From the NCBI RefSeq assembly GCF_022614595.1, contig NZ_JAJFAU010000013.1, positions 1 through 53,922 of the forward strand: a stretch of DNA of 53,922 nt, read 5' to 3'. The notes below the pieces were generated by a model. The model was not told the DNA's origin and did not search any database. It saw only the letters and a list, made by a program, of their open reading frames with translations. Origin of the DNA: Streptomyces sp. CNQ085. Its GTDB lineage: Bacteria; Actinomycetota; Actinomycetes; Streptomycetales; Streptomycetaceae. A program made the position numbers and the translations under genes. Within the stretch, counting starts at the first letter, position 1. Each line of letters starts with the position of its first letter. Below are positions 1 to 8,425 of this stretch, piece by piece.

Positions 1-125
<125 letters not shown>

Positions 126-184
126 ACGGCCGTATCCGCACCCGCACCCGCACCCGTATCTGTTCCCGGTCCCGTCCCGGCCGG

Positions 185-1417
185 TCAGGCGGTGGGGGTG
201 AACACCACCGGCACCTCCCTGGGGCCGCGGGTGAACACGCCCTGCTCGACGATCTCGGCGCCGTCCGCCGTCCGCATGTCCGGCATGGCGTCCAGCAGCT
301 GGTTGACGCCGGTCTCGACCTCGGCCTTGGCCAGCAGCGCCCCCACGCAGAAGTGCCGGCCCAGGGCGAAGGCCAGGTGGTCGGCGGCGGCCGAGAACGC
401 GGTGGTGGACGTCAGGTCGTCGCGGAAGATGTCGAAGGAGTCGGGCTCCTTGTAGTGGTCCGGGTCGCGGTTGGCGGCGCCGATCAGGCAGGTGACGGTC
501 GCCCCGGCCGGGATCGTGCCGCCGCCGACCTCCACGTCCCGCGCGGTCTGCCGCATGATCATGTGGACGGGCGGGGTGTAGCGCAGGGTCTCGGCGAACG
601 CCCGGTCTATCAGGGAGCGGTCCTCCCGCACGGCGGCGAACTGCTCGGGGTGGGCCAGCAGATTGGCGAAGATGGCGGCGATCGCCTTGTCGGTGGTCTC
701 CCCGCCGGCGGCCAGCAGCAGGCTGCAGAACGCCTTGATGTCCTCGTCGCTCATCCGCACGCCGTCCACCTCGGCGGCGCACAGCGTGGACAGCAGGTCG
801 TCGCCCAGGTTCTCGCGGCGCTGCCGGATGATGGGGATCATGTACTCGGCGAACTCCACCCGGGTGCGCTCACCGTCCGCCGTCACCTCCGGGTCGCCGG
901 AGAGGTTGCCCAGGAAGGCGATCACCGAGGTGTACCAGCGGTGGAACCTGGGGTGGTCGGCCTTGTCCAGGCCCAGCATGTCGGCGATGACGTTGACGGG
1001 GAAGCGGGTGGCGTAGGCGTCCACCAGGTCCACCCTGCCGGTGTGGCGGAAGGTGTCGATGAGTTCGCGCGAGTTGCGTTCGATGACCGGCAGGAACTTG
1101 TCCCGCAGGTCGCTGCCGCGGAAGGCGGGGGCCACCAGGGCCCGGCGCACCGCGTGCTCGCGTCCGCTGAGCTGGAGGATCGTCTTCCCGTGCACCGGCT
1201 CGATCTGCCACTCGTAGTTGTCGGTGCTGAACGACGCTCCGTCCTTGAACGCCCGCTCCACGTCCTCGTAGCGGGAGACGATATAGCTGCGGGTGGCTTC
1301 GTGCCAGATCAGCGGCGCGCTCTCACGCATCACGCGGTAAGCGCTGTAGGGGTCGGCGGCGAACTCGGGCGAGAGTATGTCGGGGAACTGCTGCGTGCTG
1401 GACAAGGCGAGCTCCAT
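185..1417 (-). CDS. cytochrome P450
   Basis: A 410-residue soluble class I bacterial P450, a haem monooxygenase that needs ferredoxin and ferredoxin reductase partners, none of which are nearby. The I-helix oxygen-activation motif reads AGGETT, the K-helix ExxR motif is ETLR, and the haem loop is FALGRHFCVG with the Cys thiolate ligand near residue 360. Length is normal for the family and no signal peptide is seen. The ATG start lies just before the conserved N-terminal proline-rich stretch, but no clear ribosome site precedes it. The substrate cannot be told from sequence. It sits alone between the contig edge and decayed mobile DNA, which suggests accessory status. Family assignment is firm; role is unknown. 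Confidence 0.93.
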   Translation of the reverse strand: MELALSSTQQFPDILSPEFAADPYSAYRVMRESAPLIWHEATRSYIVSRYEDVERAFKDGASFSTDNYEWQIEPVHGKTILQLSGREHAVRRALVAPAFRGSDLRDKFLPVIERNSRELIDTFRHTGRVDLVDAYATRFPVNVIADMLGLDKADHPRFHRWYTSVIAFLGNLSGDPEVTADGERTRVEFAEYMIPIIRQRRENLGDDLLSTLCAAEVDGVRMSDEDIKAFCSLLLAAGGETTDKAIAAIFANLLAHPEQFAAVREDRSLIDRAFAETLRYTPPVHMIMRQTARDVEVGGGTIPAGATVTCLIGAANRDPDHYKEPDSFDIFRDDLTSTTAFSAAADHLAFALGRHFCVGALLAKAEVETGVNQLLDAMPDMRTADGAEIVEQGVFTRGPREVPVVFTPTA

Positions 1418-1758
1418 CGAAGAAGTGACGGGCAGACAGGCTCAGGGTATTGATCATCTGGCGAGCGGAACAGCCTTGCCAAAGCACATGCTCATCACAT
1501 ATGCAGCGTCAAAATCCTTGTGTAACCGCTGATTTCAAGCCACCCACCGCCGTATGCGGCCGTTGCTTACCCGAACATCCGCCACCTCTGCGAATGCCGC
1601 CCCCTCGCCTGCCGACGCGGCGTAGACGGCACCCGGTGATATCTGCTCGCGCCGGGGGAACCGGACCGCCTTGGTGGCGGACCGTGCCTGCACTGCGTTC
1701 GCGCCCTGCCCGAACCGGGACATCTCATCCCGGCTCCGGGCCGTGCGGGGAGGAGACC
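1418..1758. other. intergenic region, no supported gene
   Basis: About 340 bp upstream of the P450. Base composition is less GC-rich than the core. One minus-strand reading (1535-1762) starts with an ATG overlapping the RidA-remnant stop, but I recognise no family in it and do not call it. The P450 promoter must lie here; no clear -35/-10 pair was found. Confidence 0.5.
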
Positions 1759-2103
1759 TCAAGCGGGCAGTCTCATGTCGATGACCAAGCTGATCTCGAT
1801 GACCTGGCCGGGCAAGGTCAGTTCTGTGATACCCAAGACCGTGCTGGCCGGGCGGTGGTCGCCGAAGTACCTCGGGTTGCCCTCCGCCGCCGCCGCGGCG
1901 TTCTGCCGCAGGTTCACCACGTACAGGGTCTGTGCGAGACGGCCTGGTTCCGGGTGGCGCCGTAGTGGTCCAGGACCTTGTCCATGTTGGCGTAGGTCTG
2001 CCTGAGCTGGGCGGCGAAGTCGCCCGCGTGGAGGAACTCGCCGGCCTCGTCGAACGAGAGCTGTCCGGAGACGTGGATCAGATCGCCGGTGAAGGGCCTC
2101 GTG
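1759..2103 (-). pseudogene. RidA/YjgF family protein, truncated and frameshifted
   Basis: The minus strand encodes a RidA-type (reactive enamine/imine deaminase) sequence in two frames. The N-terminal part reads GDLIHVSGQLSFDEAGEF and continues through a QTYANMDKVLDHYGATRNQ segment. Near 1930-1945 the frame changes, and the C-terminal part resumes with QTLYVVN and ends in RPASTVLGITELTLPGQVIE-like sequence. The first 15-20 residues of a normal RidA are missing, because similarity stops abruptly near 2103 where transposase-like sequence begins. Two independent lesions, N-terminal truncation by an insertion and an internal indel, make it non-functional. An intact, only distantly similar RidA gene lies at 11087-11563. 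Confidence 0.8.
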
Positions 2104-2235
2104 TTTTCCGGACAGGTAACTTGGCTTGGCGTTTAACGTCGCAGGCCACCTGACCTGCTGATCTGCGGTTCTTTCCGGGGCGGCGAAGGCGGCCGTTCTC
2201 CGCGCTTCGAGATGTCGAGTCACGAAGTACAAGAG

Positions 2236-2960
2236 AGCGGCCGCTGTGTGCGAGTCTGTCCGCCGATGTGCCCGCAGGCGAGGTGCTGGGCGTGTTATCC
2301 CGATTTCGGGTCGAGTTCCACGAATGCCTCTCCCCTCGTGCGGATGCGCTCTTCGAGCTGACCGACGCGCTGCTCTGTGCGGACGGGCCGGTGAAGAAGC
2401 TGGTCGAGCTGTCGCCGACGGTCGAGCACCGGCGTGGGCACGGGGCGCTGTACGCCGGGCTGGACCGGGGCTGGACGGAGCCTACGCGTCTACGCCCCGC
2501 ACGCCGCGGCCTGCCGCTGCCCAGGGCGGCCGATGGCAGGGTCGTGCCGGCCGTGGACGTGGCCAACGGCTGCGCTCTGACGCGCCGACCAGCAACGATC
2601 GGCTGTCCTGCCACGTCTACGGACACGGAGACCGCAAAACGGACCGGTTCGTGCCGGGCTGGCAGCACTCTTTCGTCGCCGCGCAGGAGTCCGGCCGCGC
2701 CTCCTGGTGCGCCCTGCTGGATGCTATGTGCCTGGGGCCCGCCGACGACGCGACCGCCGTCACCGCCGCCCGACTGCGCGATGCCGTCCAGCGGTTGACG
2801 CAGGCCGGGCACTGGCAGCCAGGCGATCAGGAGAACCTGGTCGTGATGGACGCCGGCTACGACGTCGCCCACCTTTCCCACGCCCTGGGTTGATCTGCCG
2901 GTCGTACTGGCCGACCGGCTGCGCTCGGACCGGACCGTGCTCCGCGACCCCGGCCCTGCC
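2236..2960 (+). pseudogene. decayed DDE transposase (IS701-like)
   Basis: This is a remnant of a transposase common in Streptomyces. Frame one (from about 2268) gives ALFELTDALLCADGPVK and EHRRGHGALYAGL. Near 2575 similarity jumps to another frame giving DAPTSNDRLSCHVYGHG, then FVPGWQHSFVAAQESGR and ADDATAVTAARLRDAV, and then VVMDAGYDVAHLSHAL. A stop at 2891-2893 interrupts it, after which DLPVVLADRLRSDRT continues in a third frame. At least two frameshifts and a stop make it inactive. The conserved Asp in VMDAGYD fits a DDE catalytic core. Its left junction (about 2104) truncates the RidA gene. Terminal inverted repeats were not identified. Confidence 0.8.
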
Positions 2961-3267
2961 CGGGGCCCGGACGGTCGCCCGGCTCGAAGAACAAGCAGCG
3001 CGACAAGCGCCACGACATCGACAAGACCGTCAAACGCTCCGAGTCGATCAAGAAACACCAAGCGCACCGACGTTGAACGCAAGCTGAGGACCAGCACTGA
3101 CAGTTCGGGCTTCGTGGAACCGGAGCCAGCCTGGCCGGCTCTGCCACCGTGGCTTTCACCACCCGCTCTCGGAGCCTGTGTCCTGATCGCCGACTCTGTA
3201 AGGGCTGCCTAAGGAGCCAGATCCGGAAACTGGCTCCCGAACGGCTCCCAAGCAGCCCTGGAAATGA
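2961..3267. other. mobile-element remnant or non-coding, between transposase and tRNA-Pro
   Basis: Continues from the transposase remnant. A basic, Lys/Arg-rich reading ends at about 3110 and may be a transposase tail in a further frame. No intact ORF, inverted repeat or target duplication is recognised up to the tRNA terminator. Confidence 0.4.
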
Positions 3268-3306
3268 GTCAGAGGCCTGATCCGCTGTGCGAATCAGGCC
3301 TCTGAC
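3268..3306 (-). terminator. terminator hairpin downstream of tRNA-Pro
   Basis: A perfect 14-bp inverted repeat (arms 3268-3281 and 3293-3306, starting gtcagaggcctgat) with an 11-nt loop. It lies just beyond the 3' end of the minus-strand tRNA-Pro, where a tRNA terminator is expected. Confidence 0.8.
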
Positions 3307-3321
3307 CTGGTGTTTCGGCTG

Positions 3322-3395
3322 TCGGGGTGGCGGGATTTGAACCCACGACCTCTTCGTCCCGAACGAAGCGCGCTGCCAAGCTGCGCCACACCCCG
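3322..3395 (-). tRNA. tRNA-Pro (anticodon CGG)
   Basis: On the minus strand, a 74-nt cloverleaf begins CGGGGTG and its 3' acceptor strand CACCCCG is followed by discriminator A. The anticodon arm is CTTCG-TTCGGGA-CGAAG, giving anticodon CGG. The T arm GTGGGTTCAAATCCCGC is canonical. CCA is not encoded, as usual in Streptomyces. Decaying transposase and truncated genes lie on its 3' side, so it may have served as an integration site; tRNA-Pro is a known target for Streptomyces integrative elements such as pSAM2. Confidence 0.95.
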
Positions 3396-3479
3396 TGTGC
3401 AACGAGGACTACTTTAGCCCACGCCCGCGCTCAGGAGAAATCCGGTTTCGTGGGGTGCGGGTCGGCGCGGCGGAGTGGG

Positions 3480-4421
3480 TCAGGGGCGCTCGACCAGGGT
3501 GAGGAGGGTGGCTTCCGGGGGGCAGGCGAACCGGAAGGGGGTGTAGCGGTTGGCACCGCAGCCCGCCGAGACGTGGAGGTAGGAGCGGTGGCCGTCCACT
3601 TCGTGGTGGGACAGGCCGCGGGCCCGGTCGGTGTCCAGATCGCAGTTGGTGACCACGGCGCCGTAGAAGGGGATCCGGAGCTGGCCTCCGTGGGTGTGGC
3701 CGGCGAGGATCAGCGGGTAGCGGTCGGTGGCGAAGGCGTCCAGGGCGCGCAGATACGGGGCGTGGACCACGGCGAGGGGGAAGTCGGCGCCCTGCTCGGG
3801 GCCGCCGGCCACCTCTTCGTAGCGGTCGCGCTTGATGTGAGGGTCGTCCAGGCCGGTGAGGGCGATCTCCTCGCCGCCGTCGAGCTTGATCCGGCCACGA
3901 GTGTTGGACAGGCCGACCCAGCCCGCCGAGTCGAAGGCGTCGCGCATTCCCTCCCACGGATTGTGGACGGCGCCCACGACCGGGGGATTGCCGTTGAGGC
4001 CGTGGCGGCCGCTGGCCTTCTCCAGCAGGTAGCGGGCGGGGTTGCGCGGCCGGGGGCCGTAGTAGTCGTTGGACCCGAAGACGTACGCGCCGGGGAACTC
4101 CATCAACGGGCCCAGCGCGTCCAGGACCTCGGGGACGGCCTCCGGGTCGGAGAGGTTGTCGCCGGTGTTGACGACGAGGTCGGGGCGCAGCCCGGCCAGC
4201 GACTGGAGCCAGCGCTGCTTCTTGCGCTGGCCACCGACCATGTGGATGTCGGAGACCTGGAGCACGCGCAGCGGCCGCATCCCACGCGGCAGTACGGGCA
4301 CCGTGACGCGCCTGAGGCGGAACGAACGGGTTTCGATGCCCACCGAATAGACGAGGCAGGCCGTGCCTACCGCCGTGATACCGAGGGGGACCTTGAGGGA
4401 GAGCGGGTATTGCGCACGCAT
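3480..4421 (-). CDS. membrane-anchored metallophosphoesterase (YkuE/calcineurin-like)
   Basis: About 313 residues. An N-terminal hydrophobic segment (roughly residues 9-25, around GITAVGTACLVYSV) should anchor it to the membrane. The calcineurin-like phosphoesterase motifs follow in order: SDIHM (DxH), NTGDN (GD), GSNDYYG (the GNH-box position, here Ser-Asn-Asp), a later His in VVHAP, and AGHTHGGQL. Such proteins hydrolyse phosphoesters with two bound metals; YkuE relatives act on lipid or wall substrates. The ATG at 4421 is chosen because it places the membrane segment at the N-terminus; an upstream in-frame start would add about 46 low-complexity residues. The same neighbour order (phosphoesterase, PBP, WhiB) is known in mycobacteria. 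Confidence 0.85.
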   Translation of the reverse strand: MRAQYPLSLKVPLGITAVGTACLVYSVGIETRSFRLRRVTVPVLPRGMRPLRVLQVSDIHMVGGQRKKQRWLQSLAGLRPDLVVNTGDNLSDPEAVPEVLDALGPLMEFPGAYVFGSNDYYGPRPRNPARYLLEKASGRHGLNGNPPVVGAVHNPWEGMRDAFDSAGWVGLSNTRGRIKLDGGEEIALTGLDDPHIKRDRYEEVAGGPEQGADFPLAVVHAPYLRALDAFATDRYPLILAGHTHGGQLRIPFYGAVVTNCDLDTDRARGLSHHEVDGHRSYLHVSAGCGANRYTPFRFACPPEATLLTLVERP

Positions 4422-4600
4422 GATCCCATCGTCGCAGACACGGGGGCGGCGCGCGGACGCACGGGCGGCGGGAACGGCGCGGGCGGAGGACGGCGGAAGG
4501 GTGCGGGGGCAGGGCGTGGGAGGGGGTACGGAGGGACGCGGAGGGGAGGCGCGGCACAATGCGGTGGGCGTCGGGCTCCGCGTCCTGGCAGACTTCCGGC

Positions 4601-5065
4601 ATGACCACGCTCAAGACCCGGCTCCAGGACGACCTCACCGCGGCGATCAGGGCGCGCGACGAGCTGCGCTCCTCCACCCTCCGCCTCACGCTGACCGCGA
4701 TTCAGAAGGAGGAGGTGGCGGGCGAGAGCGCCCGTGAACCGTCCGACGCCGAGGTCGAGAAGATCATCACTCGTGAGGCCAAGAAGCGGCGCGAGGCGGC
4801 GGACGCGTTCGCCAGGGGTGGGCGCGCCGAGCAGGCCGAGCGGGAGCGCGCGGAGGGCGAGGTGCTCGCCGAGTACCTGCCCAAGCAGCTCACCGACGAG
4901 GAACTGGACGCGCTGGTGGCCAAGGCCGTGACCGAGGCCAAGGCGGCCGGGGCCGAGGGGCCGAGGGCCATGGGCGCCGTCATGAAGATCGTGAACCCGG
5001 AGGTGGCGGGACGCGCGGAGGGCGGCCGGGTGGCCGCCGCTGTCAAGAAGCGCCTGGCGGGCTGA
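4601..5065 (+). CDS. GatB/YqeY domain-containing protein
   Basis: A 154-residue cytosolic YqeY-type protein. It begins MTTLKTRLQDDLTAAIRARD and carries the conserved helical features VEKIITREAKKRREA, LAEYLPKQLTDEEL and a C-terminal MGAVMKIVNPEVAGRAEGG. The C-terminal helical domain resembles the GatB tail that binds tRNA in amidotransferases, but free-standing YqeY proteins have no settled function. The ATG at 4601 gives the standard family start and length. It converges with the PBP gene and shares a terminator with it. Confidence 0.9.
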   Translation: MTTLKTRLQDDLTAAIRARDELRSSTLRLTLTAIQKEEVAGESAREPSDAEVEKIITREAKKRREAADAFARGGRAEQAERERAEGEVLAEYLPKQLTDEELDALVAKAVTEAKAAGAEGPRAMGAVMKIVNPEVAGRAEGGRVAAAVKKRLAG

Positions 5066-5111
5066 CCGCGGGCCCGTGGACCCGCGGGCCGCAGGGAAGC
5101 GGGGCCAACGG

Positions 5112-5140
5112 CGGAGGGGCCCCGGAACGGGGCCCCTCCG
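5112..5140. terminator. bidirectional terminator between YqeY and PBP genes
   Basis: A perfect 12-bp GC-rich inverted repeat (5112-5123 and 5129-5140, cggaggggcccc) with a 5-nt loop ggaac lies between two convergent genes. Confidence 0.8.
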
Positions 5141-5176
5141 TGTGTCTTCTCGCTGCCTTCGTGCGGACCGTGTCGG

Positions 5177-7591
5177 CTACCGCGGGCTCCAGCCGCCGTC
5201 CTGACCGGAGGTCTGCCAGCCCCCGTTGCCGCCGCCCACGTCCCAGCCCCCGGTGGTGGAGGTGGCGCCGACGCCGTCGTCTCCGTTGCCGCCTCCGGTG
5301 TCACCGCCGGTCACACCACCCACGGTGGTGCCGACCGTGGTGCCGTCGGTGGTGCCGCCCATGGTGCTGGCGCCTCCGCCGCCGCCGGGGCCCCCGTTGC
5401 CGCCCCCGCCGATGACGCCGGGCGGTAGGGAGACGTCGGGGAACGGGTTGCCGGGACGGCGGTCGCCGGACTTGTCGTCGTCCCCGCCGCGGCCCCGGTC
5501 CTCCTCCTTGTCGTCGGTGTCGGCCCGCGGCACCCGGACTTCGTTGAAGGACTCGACGGGCTCGCCCTTCAGGGCCCCGAGCATCGCGGTCTTCCAGATG
5601 GGACCGGGCAGGCAGCCACCGCAGACCTTGGCGTAGTAACGGCCGCCGATGGTGAGGTTGTACATCTTCATCGGCTTGCCGATGTCGTCGCCGACCCAGA
5701 CGGCGGTGGAGAGATTCGGGGTGTAGCCGACGAACCAGGCGTCCTTGCGGAAGTCCGTCGTACCGGTCTTGCCCGCGTTGTCACGGTCGGTCAGGCCGGC
5801 TGCGGTGCCGGTGCCGTCCTCCACCACGCCCTCGAGCATCTCGTTGATGGAGTCCGCGATGTGCTCGGACATCGCCCGCTCGCACTTGGTCCTGGGGACC
5901 GGGATCTTCTTGCCGTCGGCGTCGGTGATCTTCTCGATCGCCACCGGCGAGCAGTAGGTGCCGCGGTTGGCGAACGTGGCGTACGCGGCGGCCATGGTCA
6001 GCGGGCTGCTGTTCTGGCCGCCCAGGAGTGTGGACGGCTTCTGCTCGATGGGCTTGCCGTCGCCGCGCTTGACCCCCATCTTCTCGGCCATCTCCACGAT
6101 GTCGCACAGGCCGACCTTCTGGCCCAGATCGACGAAGTAGGTGTTGATCGACTTGCCGAGGGCGCCTGTCATGTCCCAGGTGCCCTTCTCGGACTCCAGC
6201 TCGTTCTGGACGGGCCACTCCTCGCTGCCGTATGGCTTGTTGCCGCAGACCGTGAAGTCCTCCAGTGCGAAAGAGGTCTTCCAGTCGCTCTTGTAGGTGC
6301 TCGCGGGGCTGACGCCCTCGGCCAGCGCGGCGGCGGCGATGATCGGCTTGAACGTCGAGCCGACCTGGAAGCCGTGGGTGCTGCCTCCCATGGCGTTGTC
6401 GACCGAGAGGTTGAGCAGGGTCTGGTTCTTGTTCTGGTCCAGACCGTACGGGCGGCTCTGGGCCATCGAGAGGATCTTCCCGGTGCCGGGCTCGACCTGG
6501 ACCACGGCGGTGGCCACCGGGTCGTCCTCGTAGACCATGCTGGTGGCGGCGTCGGCGGCGGCCTTCTGCGCCTTGGGGGAGAGCGTGGTGCGGACGGTGA
6601 GGCCGCCGCGCTTCCAGAGGTCCTTGCGCTCCTCCTCGGTCTTGCCGAAGGCGGGGTCGCTCAGAATGACCTTGCGGACGTAGTCGCAGAAGAAGCCCGC
6701 CTTGTCGGTGGCGGTGATGCAGCCGCTCCTGGGCTTGCTGACCTTGAGGCCCAGCTTCTTCTTCTTGGCCGCCGCGACGTCCGCCTTGGCGGCGGCCCCC
6801 GTCTCGGCCATGCGGTTGAGCACGATGTCGCGGCGCTTGACGGCCCGGTCGGGGTAGTTGACGGGGTCGTAGTAGGTGGGGGACTGGACGAGCCCGGCCA
6901 GCAGCGCCGCCTCGTGGAGCTCGAGGTCGGCGGCGTTCTTGGAGAAGTAGCGCCGGGCCGCGGCCTCGATGCCGTACGCCTGCTGGCCGAAGAACGTGAT
7001 GTTGAGGTAGTTCTCGAGGATCTGCTCCTTGTCGAGCTCCTCCTCGATCCTGATCGCGTACTTCAGTTCCTGGATCTTGCGGCCGAGGGTCTGCTGGGTG
7101 GCCTCGGCGACCTTCTCCTGGTCGTCGCCGGCCTGCTCCACGAAGACGTTCTTGACGTACTGCTGGGTGAGGGTGGAGCCGCCCTCGGCGACTCCACCCT
7201 GCTGCGCGTTCTTGTTCAGGGCACGCAGCACGCTCTTGAGGTCGATCGCGCCGTGCTCGTAGAAGCGGGAGTCCTCGATCGCGACGATCGCCTTCTGCAT
7301 GGTGGGGCTGATCCTCTTCAGCGGCACCACCGTGCGGTCGCGGTAGTAGTCGGTCGCGATGACGTTGCCCTCGGAGTCGAGGATCTGGTTCTTCTGGCTC
7401 AGCGGGGGGCGCTTGAAGTCCATGGGGATCTCGTCGAAGCTCTCGACGGTGCCCTTGGCGGCCAGCCCGAGGCCGCCGGCCACGGGCAGCGCGATGCCCG
7501 CCAGCACCGCTCCCGAGAGCACGCTGACACCGAGGAACTTGGCGGCCTGTTGGGTCCCGGACAGTCCGCCACCCGAGCGCTTGTTTGCCAT
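5177..7591 (-). CDS. class A penicillin-binding protein (transglycosylase/transpeptidase)
   Basis: An 804-residue bifunctional peptidoglycan synthase. A short cytoplasmic tail precedes a membrane segment at about residues 20-45. The GT51 glycosyltransferase domain shows EDSRFYEHGAID (catalytic Glu106) and GGSTLTQQYVKN (about 137-148). The transpeptidase domain shows STFK (Ser412), the SxN-type KSINTY, and KTGTT (Lys608). The last 120 residues are an acidic then Gly/Thr-rich low-complexity tail, expected outside the membrane. It corresponds in position to PonA2 of mycobacteria, next to the WhiB gene. The minus strand has TAGGCT six bases before the ATG and no Shine-Dalgarno, suggesting a leaderless mRNA. 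Confidence 0.95.
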   Translation of the reverse strand: MANKRSGGGLSGTQQAAKFLGVSVLSGAVLAGIALPVAGGLGLAAKGTVESFDEIPMDFKRPPLSQKNQILDSEGNVIATDYYRDRTVVPLKRISPTMQKAIVAIEDSRFYEHGAIDLKSVLRALNKNAQQGGVAEGGSTLTQQYVKNVFVEQAGDDQEKVAEATQQTLGRKIQELKYAIRIEEELDKEQILENYLNITFFGQQAYGIEAAARRYFSKNAADLELHEAALLAGLVQSPTYYDPVNYPDRAVKRRDIVLNRMAETGAAAKADVAAAKKKKLGLKVSKPRSGCITATDKAGFFCDYVRKVILSDPAFGKTEEERKDLWKRGGLTVRTTLSPKAQKAAADAATSMVYEDDPVATAVVQVEPGTGKILSMAQSRPYGLDQNKNQTLLNLSVDNAMGGSTHGFQVGSTFKPIIAAAALAEGVSPASTYKSDWKTSFALEDFTVCGNKPYGSEEWPVQNELESEKGTWDMTGALGKSINTYFVDLGQKVGLCDIVEMAEKMGVKRGDGKPIEQKPSTLLGGQNSSPLTMAAAYATFANRGTYCSPVAIEKITDADGKKIPVPRTKCERAMSEHIADSINEMLEGVVEDGTGTAAGLTDRDNAGKTGTTDFRKDAWFVGYTPNLSTAVWVGDDIGKPMKMYNLTIGGRYYAKVCGGCLPGPIWKTAMLGALKGEPVESFNEVRVPRADTDDKEEDRGRGGDDDKSGDRRPGNPFPDVSLPPGVIGGGGNGGPGGGGGASTMGGTTDGTTVGTTVGGVTGGDTGGGNGDDGVGATSTTGGWDVGGGNGGWQTSGQDGGWSPR

Positions 7592-7597
7592 GAGGGC

Positions 7598-7603
7598 AGC
7601 CTA
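7598..7603 (-). promoter_or_regulatory. -10 box of PBP gene (leaderless)
   Basis: TAGGCT on the minus strand, six bases upstream of the PBP ATG. The spacing puts the transcription start at or next to the start codon. A -35 is not obvious. Confidence 0.5.
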
Positions 7604-7987
7604 CGTTCTCAATCGCCGGACAGGTGTGCGTGTGTTCGCCTACGCTGTATCACGTCTGGCACGGTCGTTCGGTTCCTTGTCAACTCAAGGTTCACTCCAT
7701 CGAGGGTGGAGCTGTGACCGAATTGCAATCCTGTGTCAGGAAATATTCGACTCCACGCTCTTGAGGCGCGGCCCTATTGTCCCCTTTTGGGTGAGTGGTC
7801 AATGTCGTTCTCGGATCACTCCGTTGGGTGATCTGCCGCGCACCCATAGTCCGTTCGGGCCATTCAAGATTGGGCCCGTCGGGGGTGTTGCGCTCCTGTC
7901 GCCTTCCGTAACGTCCTGCACTGGCAGCGGTGAACATGCCGTCTGCCGCCGTGGGGGAGCCTCGATTCGGGAGAGGACGGCGCCGGC
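7604..7987 (+). promoter_or_regulatory. wblA upstream region
   Basis: About 385 bp without an ORF, long for this dense window, lie between the divergent PBP and wblA genes. It includes an AT-richer part (7700-7780) and an inverted repeat CCTTG-N6-CAAGG at 7675-7690. wblA is under developmental control in Streptomyces, so regulator sites are expected here. I cannot assign any motif to a named regulator. Confidence 0.45.
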
Positions 7988-8347
7988 ATGGGCTGGGTTA
8001 CCGACTGGAGCGCGCAGGCGGCCTGCCGCACTGCGGATCCGGATGAACTGTTCGTACAAGGGGCGGCACAGAACCGCGCCAAGGCGGTCTGCACCGGATG
8101 CCCGGTGCGCACCGAGTGCCTGGCCGACGCCCTGGACAACCGTGTGGAGTTCGGCGTCTGGGGCGGGATGACCGAGAGGGAGCGGAGGGCACTGCTGCGC
8201 CGCCGCCCGACGGTCACCTCCTGGCGGCGGCTGCTCGAGACCGCGCGCTCCGAATACGAGCGCGGCGCGGGTCCGCTGCCCGTGGAGGTCGAGATGCGCG
8301 ATCACGAAGCGCGGCGGTACAGCGGCGACTACGCCGCCGCGGGCTGA
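7988..8347 (+). CDS. wblA: WhiB-family iron-sulfur regulator WblA
   Basis: A 119-residue WhiB-like protein. The four cluster-binding cysteines are C13, C35, C38 and C44 (C-x21-C-x2-C-x5-C), followed by the turn GVWGGMTERERRALLRRR, which combines the G[VI]WGG motif with a basic helix. These proteins hold an oxygen/NO-sensitive [4Fe-4S] cluster and act with the principal sigma factor. The sequence, which starts MGWVTDWSAQAACR, matches S. coelicolor WblA (SCO3579) as I recall it. WblA is needed for the switch to sporulation and represses antibiotic genes. Its mycobacterial positional counterpart is WhiB4. The PBP-wblA-ArsA neighbourhood supports orthology. Confidence 0.95.
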   Translation: MGWVTDWSAQAACRTADPDELFVQGAAQNRAKAVCTGCPVRTECLADALDNRVEFGVWGGMTERERRALLRRRPTVTSWRRLLETARSEYERGAGPLPVEVEMRDHEARRYSGDYAAAG

Positions 8348-8425
8348 AACCAGGACCTGAGGGCCCCGGGGACTTCGAGGGCCCCGGACAGGAACCCGGG
8401 CATCGGCCATCGCCCGGCGGTACGG

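Noticed and set aside
353-1453. Long plus-strand ORF opposite the P450 gene
   Set aside because: Its translation is Gly/Val/Arg-rich without motifs and mirrors the P450 codon bias on the other strand; it is a shadow frame.
1450-1965. Plus-strand ORF upstream of the P450
   Set aside because: Runs through the antisense of the RidA remnant with no codon bias, ribosome site or family resemblance.
5861-7717. 618-codon plus-strand ORF opposite the PBP gene
   Set aside because: Antisense shadow of a clear class A PBP with all catalytic motifs; no start site or domain of its own.
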